In this document: positions 9,379 through 20,201 of the stretch, one piece after another
How the letters are laid out: the number at the start of each line of letters is the position of its first letter
Position numbering within the stretch: position 1 is the first letter of the stretch
NCBI RefSeq assembly: GCF_001514065.1
Contig: NZ_KQ948424.1
Span: 903,568 to 967,567, forward strand
DNA: 64,000 nt
Direction of reading: 5' to 3'
From: Streptomyces antibioticus
GTDB taxonomy: Bacteria; Actinomycetota; Actinomycetes; Streptomycetales; Streptomycetaceae
The notes under the pieces: model-generated
What the model saw: only the letters and a program-made list of their open reading frames with translations
What the model was told of the DNA's origin: nothing
The model's database searches: none
Made by a program: the position numbers and the translations under genes

Positions 9379-11028
9379 TCAGCGCACGAACACTCCCGCC
9401 TGGTTGGCCAGGTCCAGGAAGTACTGCGGCGCCACACCGAGCACCAGCGTGACCGCGACGCCGACGCCGATCGCCGTCATCGTCAGCGGCGACGGCACGG
9501 CGACCGTCGGGCCCTCGGGCCGCGGCTCGCTGAAGAACATCAGCACGATGACGCGGATGTAGAAGAACGCGGCGATCGCGGACGAGATCACACCGACCAC
9601 GACCAGCGGGGCCGCGCCGCCTTCCGCCGCCGCCTTGAACACGGCGAACTTCCCGGCGAACCCGGAGGTCAGCGGGATGCCGGCGAAGGCCAGCAGGAAC
9701 ACCGCGAACACGGCCGCGACCAGCGGTGAACGGCGGCCGAGCCCCGCCCACTTGGACAGGTGCGTGGCCTCGCCGCCGGCGTCGCGGACCAGCGTGACCA
9801 CCGCGAACGCGCCGATCGTCACGAACGAGTACGCCGCCAGGTAGAAGAGGACGGACGACACCCCGTCCGGCGTGGTCGCGATGACGCCCGCCAGGATGAA
9901 GCCCGCGTGCGCGATCGACGAGTACGCCAGCAGCCGCTTGATGTCGGTCTGCGTGATCGCGACGATCGCGCCGCCGAGCATGGTGACGATGGCGACGCCC
10001 CACATGACCGGCCGCCAGTCCCAGCGCAGGCCGGGCAGCACGACGTACAGCAGCCGCAGCAGGGCGCCGAACGCGGCCACCTTCGTCGCCGCCGCCATGA
10101 ACCCGGTCACCGGCGTCGGCGCGCCCTGGTAGACGTCCGGCGTCCACATGTGGAACGGGACCGCGCCGACCTTGAACAGCAGGCCCATCACGATCATCGC
10201 GCCGCCGACCAGCAGCAGCGCGTCGTTGCCCATGGTGTCCGCGAGCGCCGGGGCGACGTTCGTGACCGTGCCGTCGACGACCTGGGCGATCGCGGAGTAC
10301 GACACCGAGCCCGCGTAGCCGTAGAGCAGCGCGATGCCGAACAGGGTGAACGCCGAGGCGAAGGCGCCGAGCAGGAAGTACTTGACCGCGGCCTCCTGCG
10401 ACATGAGCCGCTTGCGGCGGGCCAGGGCGCACATGAGGTACAGCGGCAGGGAGAAGACCTCCAGGGCCACGAACAGCGTCAGCAGGTCGTTGGCCGCGGG
10501 GAAGATCAACATGCCGGCGACGGCGAAGAGCAGCAGCGGGAACACCTCGGTGGTGGTGAACCCGGCCTTCACGGCCGCCTTCTCGCTGTCGCTGCCCGGC
10601 ACGGAGGCGGCCTGGGCGGCGAAGGAGTCGACCCGGTTGCCGTGCGCCTCGGGGTCGAGCCGGCGTTCGGCGAAGGTGAACAGGCCGACCAGGCCCGCCA
10701 GCAGGATGGTGCCCTGAAGGAACAGCGCCGGTCCGTCGACGGCGATGGCGCCCATCGCCGCGATCCCGGCCTTCGTCGTCGCGTACCCGTCGGCCGCGAG
10801 GGCGACGACCGCGGCGAAAGCGGCGGCCAGTGCCACGGCGGACAGGAACACCTGGACGTAGTACCGCTGCTTGCGCGGGACGAACGCCTCGACGAGCACC
10901 CCGATGATCGCCGCACCGACGACGATCAGCGTGGGCGACAATTGTCCGTATTCGATCTTCGGCGCGTCGATCTTCGAGATCGGGTCGGCCGCGGTTGTCC
11001 ACAGGCTGTGGACGGCTGTTGCGCTCAC
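9379..11028 (-). CDS. nuoN: NADH-quinone oxidoreductase subunit N
   Basis: 549 residues with about 14 membrane segments; an antiporter-like proton-pumping subunit of complex I. Family features are the conserved lysine segment around HMWTPDVYQGAPTPVTGFM and IKRLLAYSSIAHAGFIL. The GTG start overlaps the nuoM stop by 4 bp. It is the last gene of the operon and is followed by the hairpin at 9331-9363. The N-terminus is about 50 residues longer than in short NuoN proteins. Confidence 0.95.
   Translation of the reverse strand: MSATAVHSLWTTAADPISKIDAPKIEYGQLSPTLIVVGAAIIGVLVEAFVPRKQRYYVQVFLSAVALAAAFAAVVALAADGYATTKAGIAAMGAIAVDGPALFLQGTILLAGLVGLFTFAERRLDPEAHGNRVDSFAAQAASVPGSDSEKAAVKAGFTTTEVFPLLLFAVAGMLIFPAANDLLTLFVALEVFSLPLYLMCALARRKRLMSQEAAVKYFLLGAFASAFTLFGIALLYGYAGSVSYSAIAQVVDGTVTNVAPALADTMGNDALLLVGGAMIVMGLLFKVGAVPFHMWTPDVYQGAPTPVTGFMAAATKVAAFGALLRLLYVVLPGLRWDWRPVMWGVAIVTMLGGAIVAITQTDIKRLLAYSSIAHAGFILAGVIATTPDGVSSVLFYLAAYSFVTIGAFAVVTLVRDAGGEATHLSKWAGLGRRSPLVAAVFAVFLLAFAGIPLTSGFAGKFAVFKAAAEGGAAPLVVVGVISSAIAAFFYIRVIVLMFFSEPRPEGPTVAVPSPLTMTAIGVGVAVTLVLGVAPQYFLDLANQAGVFVR
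10995..11015. promoter_or_regulatory. Inverted pair of DnaA-box-like sequences inside the nuoN 5' end
   Basis: TTGTCCACA (the preferred Streptomyces DnaA box) is followed after 3 bp by TGTGGACGG, whose complement CCGTCCACA fits a relaxed box. They fall inside codons 5-12 of nuoN. No other boxes cluster here, so this is not an origin. A role is unproven. Confidence 0.3.
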
Positions 11029-12596
11029 TTGGCCGCCTCCACCTCGGGCTGGGGGTCCTTCTTCTGTACGTCGGACAAGGTCGACTTGACCGCCGGGTTG
11101 ACGATGTCCGTGACCGGCTTCGGGTAGACCCCGAGGAAGATCAGCAGGACGATCAGCGGCGCGACGACCACGAGCTCACGGACCCGCAGGTCCGGCATCG
11201 CGGACACCTCGGCCTTCACCGGGCCCGTCATCGTCCGCTGGTAGAGGACGAGCGTGTAGAGCGCGGCGAGCACGATGCCGAAGGTGGCGATGATGCCGAC
11301 CACCGGGTAGTTCGAGAACGTGCCGACGAGCACCAGGAACTCACTGACGAACGGCGCGAGTCCGGGCAGCGACAGGGTCGCGAGGCCACCGATCAGGAAC
11401 GTGCCGGCGAGCACCGGGGCGACCTTCTGCACACCGCCGTAGTCGGCGATGAGCCGCGAGCCGCGCCGCGAGATCAGGAAGCCGGCCACCAGCATCAACG
11501 CGGCCGTGGAAATACCGTGGTTGACCATGTAGAGCGTCGCGCCGGACTGGCCCTGGCTGGTCATCGCGAAGATGCCCATGATGATGAAGCCGAAGTGCGA
11601 GATCGACGCGTACGCCACCAGCCGCTTGATGTCCCGCTGGCCGACGGCGAGCAGCGCCCCGTAGATGATGCTGATCAGCGCCAGGACGAGGATCGCGGGC
11701 GTGGCCCACTTCGACGCCTCCGGGAAGAGCTGGAGGCAGAAGCGGAGCATCGCGAAGGTGCCGACCTTGTCGACGACCGCCGTGATGAGGACGGCGACCG
11801 GGGCGGTGGCCTCGCCCATCGCGTTGGGCAGCCAGGTGTGCAGCGGCCACAGCGGCGCCTTCACCGCGAACGCGAAGAAGAAGCCCAGGAACAGCCAGCG
11901 TTCGGTGTTGGTCGCCATGTCGAGCGAGCCGTTGGCCCGCGCCTCGGCGATCTCCTGGAGGCTGAAGTTCCCCGCCACCACGTACAGGCCGATCACCGCG
12001 GCCAGCATGATCAGGCCGCCGACCAGGTTGTAGAGCAGGAACTTCACGGCGGCGTACGACCGTTGCGTGGACGCCGCCTCTTCACCGTGCTCGTGAGCCC
12101 GGTCCCCGAAGCCGCCGATGAGGAAGTACATCGGGATCAGCATGGCTTCGAAGAAGATGTAGAAGAGGAAGACGTCGGTGGCCTCGAAGGAGATGATCAC
12201 CATCGCCTCGACGGCCAGGATCAGGGCGAAGAAGCCCTGCGTCGGCCGCCACCGCTTGCTGCCGGTCTCCAGCGGGTCGGCGTCGTGCCAGCCCGCCAGG
12301 ATGATGAACGGGATCAGCAGGGCGGTGAGCGCGAGGAGCGCCACCCCGATGCCGTCCACGCCCAGTTCGTAGCGGACTCCGAAGTCCGCGATCCAGGAGT
12401 GGGATTCGGTGAGCTGGTAGCGGTCGCCGTCCGGGTCGAAGCGGACCAGGACGACGATCGCGAGGGCGAGCGTGGCGAGCGAGACGAGCAGCGCCAGCCA
12501 CTTGGCGGCGGTGCGCTGCGCGGCCGGTACAGCGGCCGTGACGACCGCCCCGATCGCGGGGAGCGCCGCCGTCGCTGTCAGCAGAGGAAAGGACAT
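11025..12596 (-). CDS. nuoM: NADH-quinone oxidoreductase subunit M
   Basis: 523 residues, antiporter-like membrane subunit of complex I, with the characteristic PLWPLHTWLPNAMGEATAPV half-channel segment and IKRLVAYASISHFGFIIMG. It pumps protons in the membrane arm next to NuoL and NuoN. It starts 5 bp after the nuoL stop and its own stop overlaps nuoN. Confidence 0.95.
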   Translation of the reverse strand: MSFPLLTATAALPAIGAVVTAAVPAAQRTAAKWLALLVSLATLALAIVVLVRFDPDGDRYQLTESHSWIADFGVRYELGVDGIGVALLALTALLIPFIILAGWHDADPLETGSKRWRPTQGFFALILAVEAMVIISFEATDVFLFYIFFEAMLIPMYFLIGGFGDRAHEHGEEAASTQRSYAAVKFLLYNLVGGLIMLAAVIGLYVVAGNFSLQEIAEARANGSLDMATNTERWLFLGFFFAFAVKAPLWPLHTWLPNAMGEATAPVAVLITAVVDKVGTFAMLRFCLQLFPEASKWATPAILVLALISIIYGALLAVGQRDIKRLVAYASISHFGFIIMGIFAMTSQGQSGATLYMVNHGISTAALMLVAGFLISRRGSRLIADYGGVQKVAPVLAGTFLIGGLATLSLPGLAPFVSEFLVLVGTFSNYPVVGIIATFGIVLAALYTLVLYQRTMTGPVKAEVSAMPDLRVRELVVVAPLIVLLIFLGVYPKPVTDIVNPAVKSTLSDVQKKDPQPEVEAAK

Positions 12597-12601
12597 CGGT
12601 A

Positions 12602-14566
12602 TCAGACCGCCCTCATCAGCAGGGTCGCGGCGATCAGCACTGCCGCACCGCCGAACATCGAGACCGCGTACGACCGCGCGTAGCCGTTCTGGAGCCTGCG
12701 CAGCCGTCCGGAGAGGCCGCCGACCGAGGCCGCCGTGCCGTTGACGACTCCGTCGACCAGGGTGTGGTCGACGTAGACCAGGGACCGCGTGAGGTGCTCG
12801 CCGCCGCGGACCAGGACCACGTGGTTGAAGTCGTCCTGGAGCAGGTCGCGCCGGGCGGCCCGGGTGAGCAGCGACCCGCGCGGGGCGACGACCGGGACCG
12901 GGCGGCGGCCGTACTGGAGCCAGGCGAAGGCGACGCCGAGGACCATCACGGTCACCGTGGCCGCCGTGACAGTGCCCGCACTGATGGGCGCGTCACCGTG
13001 GTCGTGCCCGGTGATGGGCTCCAGCCAGTGCAGGAAGCGGTCGCCGATGCTGAAGACACCGCCCGCGAAGACCGAGCCGAAGGCCAGCACGATCATCGGG
13101 ATCGTCATGGACCTGGGCGACTCGTGCGGGTGCGGCTCGGCGTGTTCGCCCTGGTGCTCGGCGGCCGGTTCCGCGCTGGGCGCCTCCGGGGAGCGCGTCG
13201 GCTGGTTGCGCCAGCGCTCCTCCCCGAAGAACGTCATCAGCATCACGCGCGTCATGTAGAAGGCGGTGATGGCCGCGCCTAGCAGGGCGCAGGCGCCGAG
13301 GATCCAGCCCTCGGTGCCGCCCTTGGCGAAGGCCGCCTCGATGATCTTGTCCTTGGAGAAGAAGCCGGACAGACCCGGGAAGCCGATGATCGCGAGGTAG
13401 CCGAGGCCGAACGTCACGAAGGTGACGGGCATGTACTTGCGCAGGCCGCCGTACTTGCGCATGTCGACCTCGTCGTTCATGCCGTGCATGACCGAACCGG
13501 CGCCGAGGAACAGCCCGGCCTTGAAGAAGCCGTGCGTCACCAGGTGCATGATCGCGAAGACGTAGCCGATGGGGCCGAGGCCCGCGGCGAGGACCATGTA
13601 GCCGATCTGCGACATGGTCGAGCCGGCCAGCGCCTTCTTGATGTCGTCCTTCGCGCAACCGACGATCGCACCGAACAGGAGCGTGACGGCACCGACGACG
13701 GTGACGACGAGCTGGGCGTCCGGGGCGAGGTTGAAGATGTTGGCGGAGCGGACGATCAGGTAGACGCCCGCGGTCACCATCGTCGCGGCGTGGATGAGGG
13801 CCGAGACCGGGGTCGGGCCCTCCATCGCGTCCCCGAGCCAGGACTGCAGCGGCACCTGGGCGGACTTGCCGCAGGCGGCGAGCAGCAGCATCAGGGCGAT
13901 GCCGGTGAGCGTCGCCTCGGAGGCGCCGGTGACGAGTCCGGGCTCCTCGTGCGAGCCGAGGACCGGGCCGAAGGCGAACGTCCCGAACGTCGTGAACATC
14001 AGCATGATGGCGATGGACAGGCCCATGTCGCCGACGCGGTTGACCAGGAAGGCCTTCTTCGCGGCGGTGGCGGCGCTGGGCTTGTGCTGCCAGAAGCCGA
14101 TGAGCAGGTAGGACGCGAGACCCACGCCCTCCCAGCCGACGTACAGCAGAAGGTAGTTGTCGGCGAGGACGAGGATCAGCATCGCCGCGAGGAACAGGTT
14201 CAGATAGCCGAAGAAGCGGCGGCGCCGCTCGTCGTGCTCCATGTACCCGACCGAGTACAGGTGGATCAGCGAGCCGACGCCCGTGATCAGCAGCACGAAC
14301 GTCATCGACAGCTGGTCGAGGCGGAAGGCGACGTCCGCCTGGAAGCCCTCGACCGGGACCCAGCTGAACAGGTGGCTCGTCAGGGTCCGGTGTTCGGCGT
14401 TCTTGCCGAGCAGGTCGGCGAAGAGGACGAGGCCGAGCACGAAGGAGACGGCCGCGAGCAAGGTACCGATCCAGTGGCCGACGCGGTCCAGGCGCCGGCC
14501 GCCGCACAGCAGCACGGCCGCTCCGAGCAGGGGCGCCGCCACCAGCAGCGCAATCAGGTTCTCCAC
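12602..14566 (-). CDS. nuoL: NADH-quinone oxidoreductase subunit L
   Basis: 654 residues, the largest membrane subunit of complex I. Visible family segments include [36 protein letters not shown] and [21 protein letters not shown] His/Glu-rich cytoplasmic loop (about 460-490) precedes the long C-terminal helix region that braces the membrane arm. It follows nuoK by 15 bp. Confidence 0.95.
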   Translation of the reverse strand: MENLIALLVAAPLLGAAVLLCGGRRLDRVGHWIGTLLAAVSFVLGLVLFADLLGKNAEHRTLTSHLFSWVPVEGFQADVAFRLDQLSMTFVLLITGVGSLIHLYSVGYMEHDERRRRFFGYLNLFLAAMLILVLADNYLLLYVGWEGVGLASYLLIGFWQHKPSAATAAKKAFLVNRVGDMGLSIAIMLMFTTFGTFAFGPVLGSHEEPGLVTGASEATLTGIALMLLLAACGKSAQVPLQSWLGDAMEGPTPVSALIHAATMVTAGVYLIVRSANIFNLAPDAQLVVTVVGAVTLLFGAIVGCAKDDIKKALAGSTMSQIGYMVLAAGLGPIGYVFAIMHLVTHGFFKAGLFLGAGSVMHGMNDEVDMRKYGGLRKYMPVTFVTFGLGYLAIIGFPGLSGFFSKDKIIEAAFAKGGTEGWILGACALLGAAITAFYMTRVMLMTFFGEERWRNQPTRSPEAPSAEPAAEHQGEHAEPHPHESPRSMTIPMIVLAFGSVFAGGVFSIGDRFLHWLEPITGHDHGDAPISAGTVTAATVTVMVLGVAFAWLQYGRRPVPVVAPRGSLLTRAARRDLLQDDFNHVVLVRGGEHLTRSLVYVDHTLVDGVVNGTAASVGGLSGRLRRLQNGYARSYAVSMFGGAAVLIAATLLMRAV

Positions 14567-14581
14567 GATTCTTCCGACCCC

Positions 14582-14881
14582 TCAGAGCTTCATCAGGCTG
14601 GCGTCGTCGACCGAGGCCGAGTGGCGGGAACGGAACAGGGACACGATGATCGCGAGCCCGACCACGACCTCGGCGGCGGCGACGACCATCGTGAAGAACG
14701 CGATGACCTGGCCGTCGAGGTTGCCGTGCATCCGGGAGAAGGCGACGAACGCGAGGTTGCAGGCGTTGAGCATGAGCTCGATGCACATGAACACGACGAT
14801 CGCGTTGCGCCTGATGAGTACGCCGGTGGCGCCGATCGTGAACAACAGGGCCGCGAGATAGAGGTAGTTGACGGGGTTCAC
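14582..14881 (-). CDS. nuoK: NADH-quinone oxidoreductase subunit K
   Basis: 99 residues with three membrane helices; the conserved glutamate of the proton path is in [17 protein letters not shown]. Length is normal for the family. ATG start overlapping the nuoJ stop by 4 bp. Confidence 0.95.
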   Translation of the reverse strand: MNPVNYLYLAALLFTIGATGVLIRRNAIVVFMCIELMLNACNLAFVAFSRMHGNLDGQVIAFFTMVVAAAEVVVGLAIIVSLFRSRHSASVDDASLMKL

Positions 14882-15720
14882 TTCGACGCCTCCTCGGCCC
14901 GCTTGAGGTTGGCCGGCTCGACCGCGGTGCGCTCCAGGCGTTCCTCGGAGCGCTGCTCCAGCGCCTTGAGGTCGTTGAGCGCCTCGGTCGACACGTCCCG
15001 GATCTGGCCGCGCTCACGGAGCGTCTTGCTGACCGTGAGCTCCGACGGGGTGCCGTCGGGCAGCAGGCCCGCGATGTCCACGGCGTTGTGCCGGGCGTAG
15101 ACGCCGGGGGCCGGCAGCGGCGGTACGTGCTTGCCCGCGCGGACGCGCTCCTCCGCCAGCTCACGCTGGGTCTTGGCCCGCTCGGTGCGCTCGCGGTGGG
15201 TGAGCACCATGGCGCCGACGGCGGCGGTGATCAGCAGGGCGCCGGTGATTTCGAAGGCGAAGACGTACTTGGTGAAGATGAAGGTCGCGAGGCCTTCCAC
15301 GTTGCCGTTCGCGTTCGCCTGCGCCAGGCCGTTGAACTCCTTGAGCGAGGCGTTGCCGATGCCCGCGATCAGCAGGATGCCGAAGCCGAGCCCGCAGAGA
15401 AGGGCCAGCCAGCGCTGGCCCTTGATGGTCTCCTTCAGGGAGTCCGCGGCCGTGACGCCGACCAGCATCACCACGAACAGGAACAGCATCATGATCGCGC
15501 CGGTGTAGACGACGATCTGCACGATGCCCAGGAAGTAGGCGCCGTTGGCGAGGTAGAACACCGCCAGGATGATCATGGTTCCGGCGAGCGACAGCGCGCT
15601 GTGCACGGCCTTCTTCATGAACACGGTGGACAGGGCGCCGATCACGGCGACGGTGCCGAGCACCCAGAACTGGAAGGCCTCGCCGGTGGAGGTGGAGTAG
15701 GCGGCGAGCTGCGGGCTCAT
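14878..15720 (-). CDS. nuoJ: NADH-quinone oxidoreductase subunit J
   Basis: 280 residues. The first 190 residues carry the five-helix NuoJ fold with the [16 protein letters not shown] segment that forms part of the proton path. The remaining 90 residues are a charged cytoplasmic tail ([20 protein letters not shown] onwards), longer than in E. coli NuoJ but common in actinomycetes. The start overlaps nuoI by 4 bp. Confidence 0.95.
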   Translation of the reverse strand: MSPQLAAYSTSTGEAFQFWVLGTVAVIGALSTVFMKKAVHSALSLAGTMIILAVFYLANGAYFLGIVQIVVYTGAIMMLFLFVVMLVGVTAADSLKETIKGQRWLALLCGLGFGILLIAGIGNASLKEFNGLAQANANGNVEGLATFIFTKYVFAFEITGALLITAAVGAMVLTHRERTERAKTQRELAEERVRAGKHVPPLPAPGVYARHNAVDIAGLLPDGTPSELTVSKTLRERGQIRDVSTEALNDLKALEQRSEERLERTAVEPANLKRAEEASK

Positions 15721-16346
15721 GCCTCCACCTCCTCTTCTTCAGCCGCGCCCGAAGGGCTTGCCAATGGATGCAGCTCGCCCTTGGAGACGGCGACTTGCTG
15801 GACCGTGCCGGGTGCGGCCTCCGTGACCAGACCCCGGTAGTAGTCCTGCTCGTCCGTCCCCGGGTAGATCGCGTGCGGGGAGTCGACCATGCCGTCTTCC
15901 AGACCGGCGAGCAGCTGCTCCTTGGTGTAGATCAGGTTCGCGCGGCTGGAGTCGGCGAGCTCGAACTCGTTGGTCATCGTCAGCGCGCGCGTGGGGCACG
16001 CCTCGATGCACAGACCGCACAGGATGCAGCGGGCGTAGTTGATCTGGTAGACGCGGCCGTACCGCTCGCCCGGCGAGTAGCGCTCCTCGTCCGTGTTGTC
16101 GGCGCCCTCCACATAGATGGCGTCGGCGGGGCAGGCCCAGGCGCACAGCTCGCAGCCGACGCACTTCTCCAGTCCGTCCGGATGGCGGTTGAGCTGGTGC
16201 CGTCCGTGGAAGCGGGGAGCGGTGGTCTTCTGCTGCTCCGGGTACTGCTCGGTCAGCCGCTTCTTGAACATGGCCTTGAAGGTCACGCCGAAGCCGGCGA
16301 CGGGGTTCATGAAACCGGGCTTGGTCTCCTTGGGCTCCTCAGCCAT
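15717..16346 (-). CDS. nuoI: NADH-quinone oxidoreductase subunit I, 2x[4Fe-4S]
   Basis: 209 residues with two 8-Fe ferredoxin motifs, [12 protein letters not shown] and [12 protein letters not shown], that hold clusters N6a and N6b and carry electrons to NuoB. AAAGGAGG sits 8 bases before the ATG at 16346; the frame is open 12 codons further upstream without a site. The start overlaps the nuoH end by 8 bp. The tail beyond about 190 is acidic. Confidence 0.95.
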   Translation of the reverse strand: MAEEPKETKPGFMNPVAGFGVTFKAMFKKRLTEQYPEQQKTTAPRFHGRHQLNRHPDGLEKCVGCELCAWACPADAIYVEGADNTDEERYSPGERYGRVYQINYARCILCGLCIEACPTRALTMTNEFELADSSRANLIYTKEQLLAGLEDGMVDSPHAIYPGTDEQDYYRGLVTEAAPGTVQQVAVSKGELHPLASPSGAAEEEEVEA

Positions 16347-17700
16347 CGGACGCCTCCTTTCCATCCAGAGATCCGTCGTCACTCTGAGTATTCACGCCGC
16401 CACTGACAATCAGCTCCCGCTCCTGCCGCGAGCGACGCCTCGGCACGGCCGGCAACTCCTGTCCGGGCAGCGGCGGTACGGGGAATCCGCCGGCCAGCGG
16501 GTCGAATCCGACGGCCGCCGCGGGCTCCTCCTCCTTGGACCTGCCGCGGAACATGTCGGCGACGAAGGAGAGCAGCAGCAGGGCCAGGACCCCGCCGCCG
16601 ATGTAGAGGGCGATGTCGGCGAAGTCGTAGTTCTCGTTGCGCAGGGTCCGTACGGTCGCGACGAGCATCAGCCACACCACGGAGACCGGGATGAGGACCT
16701 TCCAGCCGAGCTTCATCAGCTGGTCGTAGCGGACGCGAGGGAGGGTGCCGCGCAGCCAGATGAAGAAGAACAGCAGCAGCTGGACCTTGATGACGAACCA
16801 GAGCAGCGGCCACCAGCCGTGGTTGGCGCCCTCCCAGAAGGTGCTGACCGGCCAGGGGGCCCGCCAGCCGCCGAGGAAGAGCGTGGTCGTCACGGCCGAG
16901 ACCGTCACCATGTTCACGTACTCGGCGAGCATGAACAGCGCGAACTTGATGGACGAGTACTCGGTGTTGAAGCCGCCGACCAGGTCTCCCTCGGACTCCG
17001 GCATGTCGAAGGGGGCACGGTTGGTCTCGCCGACCATGGTGATGACGTAGATGATGAAGGAGACCGGCAGCAGGACGATGTACCAGCGGTCCTGCTGCGC
17101 CTCGACGATCGCCGACGTCGACATCGACCCCGAGTAGAGGAAGACGGAGGCGAAGGCGGCGCCCATGGCGATCTCGTACGAGATCATCTGCGCGCAGGAG
17201 CGCAGGCCGCCGAGGAGCGGGTAGGTCGATCCGGAGCTCCAGCCCGCGAGCACGATGCCGTAGATGCCGACCGAGGCGACCGCGAGGATGTAGAGCATCG
17301 CGATCGGCAGGTCGGTGAGCTGCATCGTGGTGCGCTGGCCGAAGATCGAGATTTCGTTGCCGGCCGGGCCGAAGGGGATCACCGCGATCGCCATGAAGGC
17401 CGGGATGGCCGCGACGATCGGCGCGAGGATGTAGACCACCTTGTCCGCGCGCTTGACGATGACGTCTTCCTTGAGCATCAGCTTCACGCCGTCGGCGAGC
17501 GACTGGAGCATGCCCCAGGGGCCGTGCCGGTTGGGGCCGATGCGCAGCTGCATCCAGGCGACGACCTTGCGCTCCCAGACGATGGAGAACAGCACGGTCA
17601 CCATCAGGAACGCGAAGCAGAAGACGGCCTTGACGACGACGAGCCACCAGGGGTCGGTGCCGAACATCGAGAGGTCTTCCGCCGCGAGGGACGGGCTCAT
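16339..17700 (-). CDS. nuoH: NADH-quinone oxidoreductase subunit H
   Basis: 453 residues with eight or so membrane helices. NuoH forms the quinone entry channel at the join of the two arms; conserved segments are [39 protein letters not shown] and [18 protein letters not shown]. The polar C-terminal extension of about 70 residues (Pro- and Arg-rich) is typical of Streptomyces. ATG start overlaps the nuoG stop. Confidence 0.95.
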   Translation of the reverse strand: MSPSLAAEDLSMFGTDPWWLVVVKAVFCFAFLMVTVLFSIVWERKVVAWMQLRIGPNRHGPWGMLQSLADGVKLMLKEDVIVKRADKVVYILAPIVAAIPAFMAIAVIPFGPAGNEISIFGQRTTMQLTDLPIAMLYILAVASVGIYGIVLAGWSSGSTYPLLGGLRSCAQMISYEIAMGAAFASVFLYSGSMSTSAIVEAQQDRWYIVLLPVSFIIYVITMVGETNRAPFDMPESEGDLVGGFNTEYSSIKFALFMLAEYVNMVTVSAVTTTLFLGGWRAPWPVSTFWEGANHGWWPLLWFVIKVQLLLFFFIWLRGTLPRVRYDQLMKLGWKVLIPVSVVWLMLVATVRTLRNENYDFADIALYIGGGVLALLLLSFVADMFRGRSKEEEPAAAVGFDPLAGGFPVPPLPGQELPAVPRRRSRQERELIVSGGVNTQSDDGSLDGKEASDG

Positions 17701-20201
17701 GCCTCCACCTCCTTGGGGGCTTCGGCTGCGGGCGTCGCCGGGCCGATGCGGACGAGAGAGCCGGGCAGCGCACCGGCGTCGGAGGCGACGCCCCCGCCCA
17801 CGGAGTTCAGCGGCAGCCAGACCACGCGGTCGGGCATCTCGGTGACCTGGAGCGGCAGTTCGACGATCCCGGAGGAGCCGATGACGGCAAGAACGTCGCC
17901 GTCCTTGACTCCGGCCTCCGCGGCGGTCGCGGCGGACACGCGCGCGTGGGCCGCGTGCCGGGTCCCGGCCAGCGCCTCGTCGCCCTCCTGGAGGCGGCCC
18001 TGGTCCAGCAGCAGCCGGTGTCCGGCGAGGACGGCCTCTCCGGCGGCGGGCCGCGGCAACTGGGCGCCGGTCTCCAGCGGTTCGGTGGCCCGCGGGCCGT
18101 CCCAGGCGCCGAGCCGGTCGATCTCGCCGCGCACGGTCCGCAGGTCCGGCAGACCCAGGTGGACGTCCATGGCGTCGGCCAGCATCTGCAGCACGCGCGC
18201 GTCGGTCGGCGCGAGGCGGCGGGTCATCTGGTCGGGCTTGAGAGCGGCCTCGAAGAAGCGCACCCTGCCCTCCCAGTTGAGGAAGGTGCCGGCCTTCTCG
18301 GCGACCGCGGCCACCGGCAGGACGACGTCCGCGAGCTCGGTGACCTCGCTGGGCCGCAGCTCAAGCGACACCAGGAAGCCGACCTCGCCGAGCGCCTCAC
18401 GCGCGCGTGCCGGGTCGGGCAGGTCGGCGACCTCGACACCGGCGACGAGCAGCGCCTGGAGTTCGCCGGTGGTGGCGGCCTCGATGATCTGCGTGGTGTC
18501 CCGGCCGTAGCGGTGCGGGAGTTCGGCGACGCCCCAGGCGGCGGCGACCTCCTCACGCGCGCGCGGGTCGGTGGCCGGACGGCCGCCCGGCAGCAGCGTC
18601 GGCAGCGCACCGGCCTCGACGGCACCGCGCTCCCCCGCCCTGCGCGGGATCCACACCAGTTGAGCGCCGGTCGCGGACGCGGCCCGTACGGCGGCGGTCA
18701 GTCCGCCCGCCACCGCGGCCAGCCGCTCGCCGACGACGATGACGGCGCCCTCGGCCCGCAGCGCCTCGGCGGCCTGCGCGCCGCCCGCCTCCAGGCCGAC
18801 GCCGCTCGCGAGCGCGTCCAGCCACTCGGTCTCGGTGCCGGGAGCCGCCGGCAGCAGCGTGCCGCCCGCCTTCTCCAGACCGCGCGTGGCGTGGGTCGCC
18901 AGCGAGAAGACCTTCTGTCCGTGCTTGCGCCAGGCCTTGCGCAGCCGCAGGAAGACGCCGGGCGCCTCCTCCTCGGCCTCGAACCCGACCAGCAGGACCG
19001 CGGGCGCCTTCTCCAGTGCGGTGTACGTGACGCCCGTACCGTCGAGGTCCCGGCCGTGGCCGGCGATCCGGGCGGCCAGGAAGTCGGCCTCCTCGCCGCT
19101 GTGCACGCGCGCGCGGAAGTCGATGTCGTTGGTGTCGAGCGCCACGCGCGTGAACTTGCTGTACGCGTAGGCGTCCTCGATGGTGAGCCGGCCGCCGGTC
19201 AGCACACCGGTCCGGCCGCGCGAGGCGAGCAGCCCCTGCGCGGCGATCTCCAGCGCCTCCGGCCAGGAGGCCGGGACGAGATCGCCCTCGGGGTTACGGA
19301 CCAGGGGCGTCTCCAGCCGGTCGCGCTGCTGCGCGTACCGGAAGGCGAACCGCCCCTTGTCGCAGATCCACTCCTCGTTGACCTCGGGGTCGTTGGCGGC
19401 GAGCTTGCGCATGACCTTGCCGCGCCGGTGGTCGGTGCGGGTGGCGCAGCCGCCGGAGCAGTGCTCGCACACCGACGGCGAGGAGACGAGGTCGAAGGGG
19501 CGGGAGCGGAAGCGGTACGCCGCCGAGGTGAGCGCGCCGACCGGGCAGATCTGGATGGTGTTGCCGGAGAAGTACGACTCGAACGGGTCGCCCTCACCGG
19601 TGCCGACCTGCTGGAGCGCGCCGCGCTCGACCAGCTCGATCATCGGGTCGCCCGCGACCTGGTTGGAGAACCGGGTGCAGCGGGCGCACAGCACGCACCG
19701 CTCGCGGTCGAGCAGCACCTGCGTGGAGATCGGGACCGGCTTCTCGTACGTACGCTTCTTGCCCTCGAAGCGGGACTCGGCCTGCCCGTGGGACATCGCC
19801 TGGTTCTGCAGCGGGCACTCGCCGCCCTTGTCGCAGACCGGGCAGTCCAGCGGGTGGTTGATGAGGAGGAGCTCCATCACACCGTGCTGTGCCTTCTCGG
19901 CGACCGGCGAGGTGAGGTGGGTCTTCACCACCATGCCGTCGGTGCAGGTGATGGTGCAGGAGGCCATCGGCTTGCGCTGGCCCTCGACCTCGACGATGCA
20001 CTGGCGGCAGGCGCCGGCCGGGTCGAGCAGGGGGTGGTCGCAGAACCGGGGGATCTCGATGCCGAGCTGCTCGGCGGCCCGGATGACCAGGGTGCCCTTG
20101 GGCACGCTGATCTCGGCGCCGTCGATGGTCAGCGAGACGAGATCTTCCGGCGGGACCGCCGCCTCTCCCCCACCCGAGGGGGAACTGGTGGTCACCGTCA
20201 T
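17697..20201 (-). CDS. nuoG: NADH-quinone oxidoreductase subunit G
   Basis: 834 residues. The N-terminus binds the [2Fe-2S] cluster N1b ([15 protein letters not shown] and a later Cys), then N4 and N5 ([17 protein letters not shown] and [12 protein letters not shown]). It also carries CEHCSGGC followed 27 residues later by the Cys of ICDKGRF, which is the C-x2-C-x3-C-x27-C ligand set of the extra cluster N7 known in some menaquinone-using complexes. The rest is a degenerate molybdopterin-oxidoreductase fold. GTG/ATG overlaps couple it to nuoH and, 3 bp away, nuoF. Confidence 0.95.
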   Translation of the reverse strand: MTVTTSSPSGGGEAAVPPEDLVSLTIDGAEISVPKGTLVIRAAEQLGIEIPRFCDHPLLDPAGACRQCIVEVEGQRKPMASCTITCTDGMVVKTHLTSPVAEKAQHGVMELLLINHPLDCPVCDKGGECPLQNQAMSHGQAESRFEGKKRTYEKPVPISTQVLLDRERCVLCARCTRFSNQVAGDPMIELVERGALQQVGTGEGDPFESYFSGNTIQICPVGALTSAAYRFRSRPFDLVSSPSVCEHCSGGCATRTDHRRGKVMRKLAANDPEVNEEWICDKGRFAFRYAQQRDRLETPLVRNPEGDLVPASWPEALEIAAQGLLASRGRTGVLTGGRLTIEDAYAYSKFTRVALDTNDIDFRARVHSGEEADFLAARIAGHGRDLDGTGVTYTALEKAPAVLLVGFEAEEEAPGVFLRLRKAWRKHGQKVFSLATHATRGLEKAGGTLLPAAPGTETEWLDALASGVGLEAGGAQAAEALRAEGAVIVVGERLAAVAGGLTAAVRAASATGAQLVWIPRRAGERGAVEAGALPTLLPGGRPATDPRAREEVAAAWGVAELPHRYGRDTTQIIEAATTGELQALLVAGVEVADLPDPARAREALGEVGFLVSLELRPSEVTELADVVLPVAAVAEKAGTFLNWEGRVRFFEAALKPDQMTRRLAPTDARVLQMLADAMDVHLGLPDLRTVRGEIDRLGAWDGPRATEPLETGAQLPRPAAGEAVLAGHRLLLDQGRLQEGDEALAGTRHAAHARVSAATAAEAGVKDGDVLAVIGSSGIVELPLQVTEMPDRVVWLPLNSVGGGVASDAGALPGSLVRIGPATPAAEAPKEVEA

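Noticed and set aside
10995-11015. Replication origin
   Set aside because: Only two boxes inside a coding region; no AT-rich stretch, no dnaA or dnaN gene and no box cluster.
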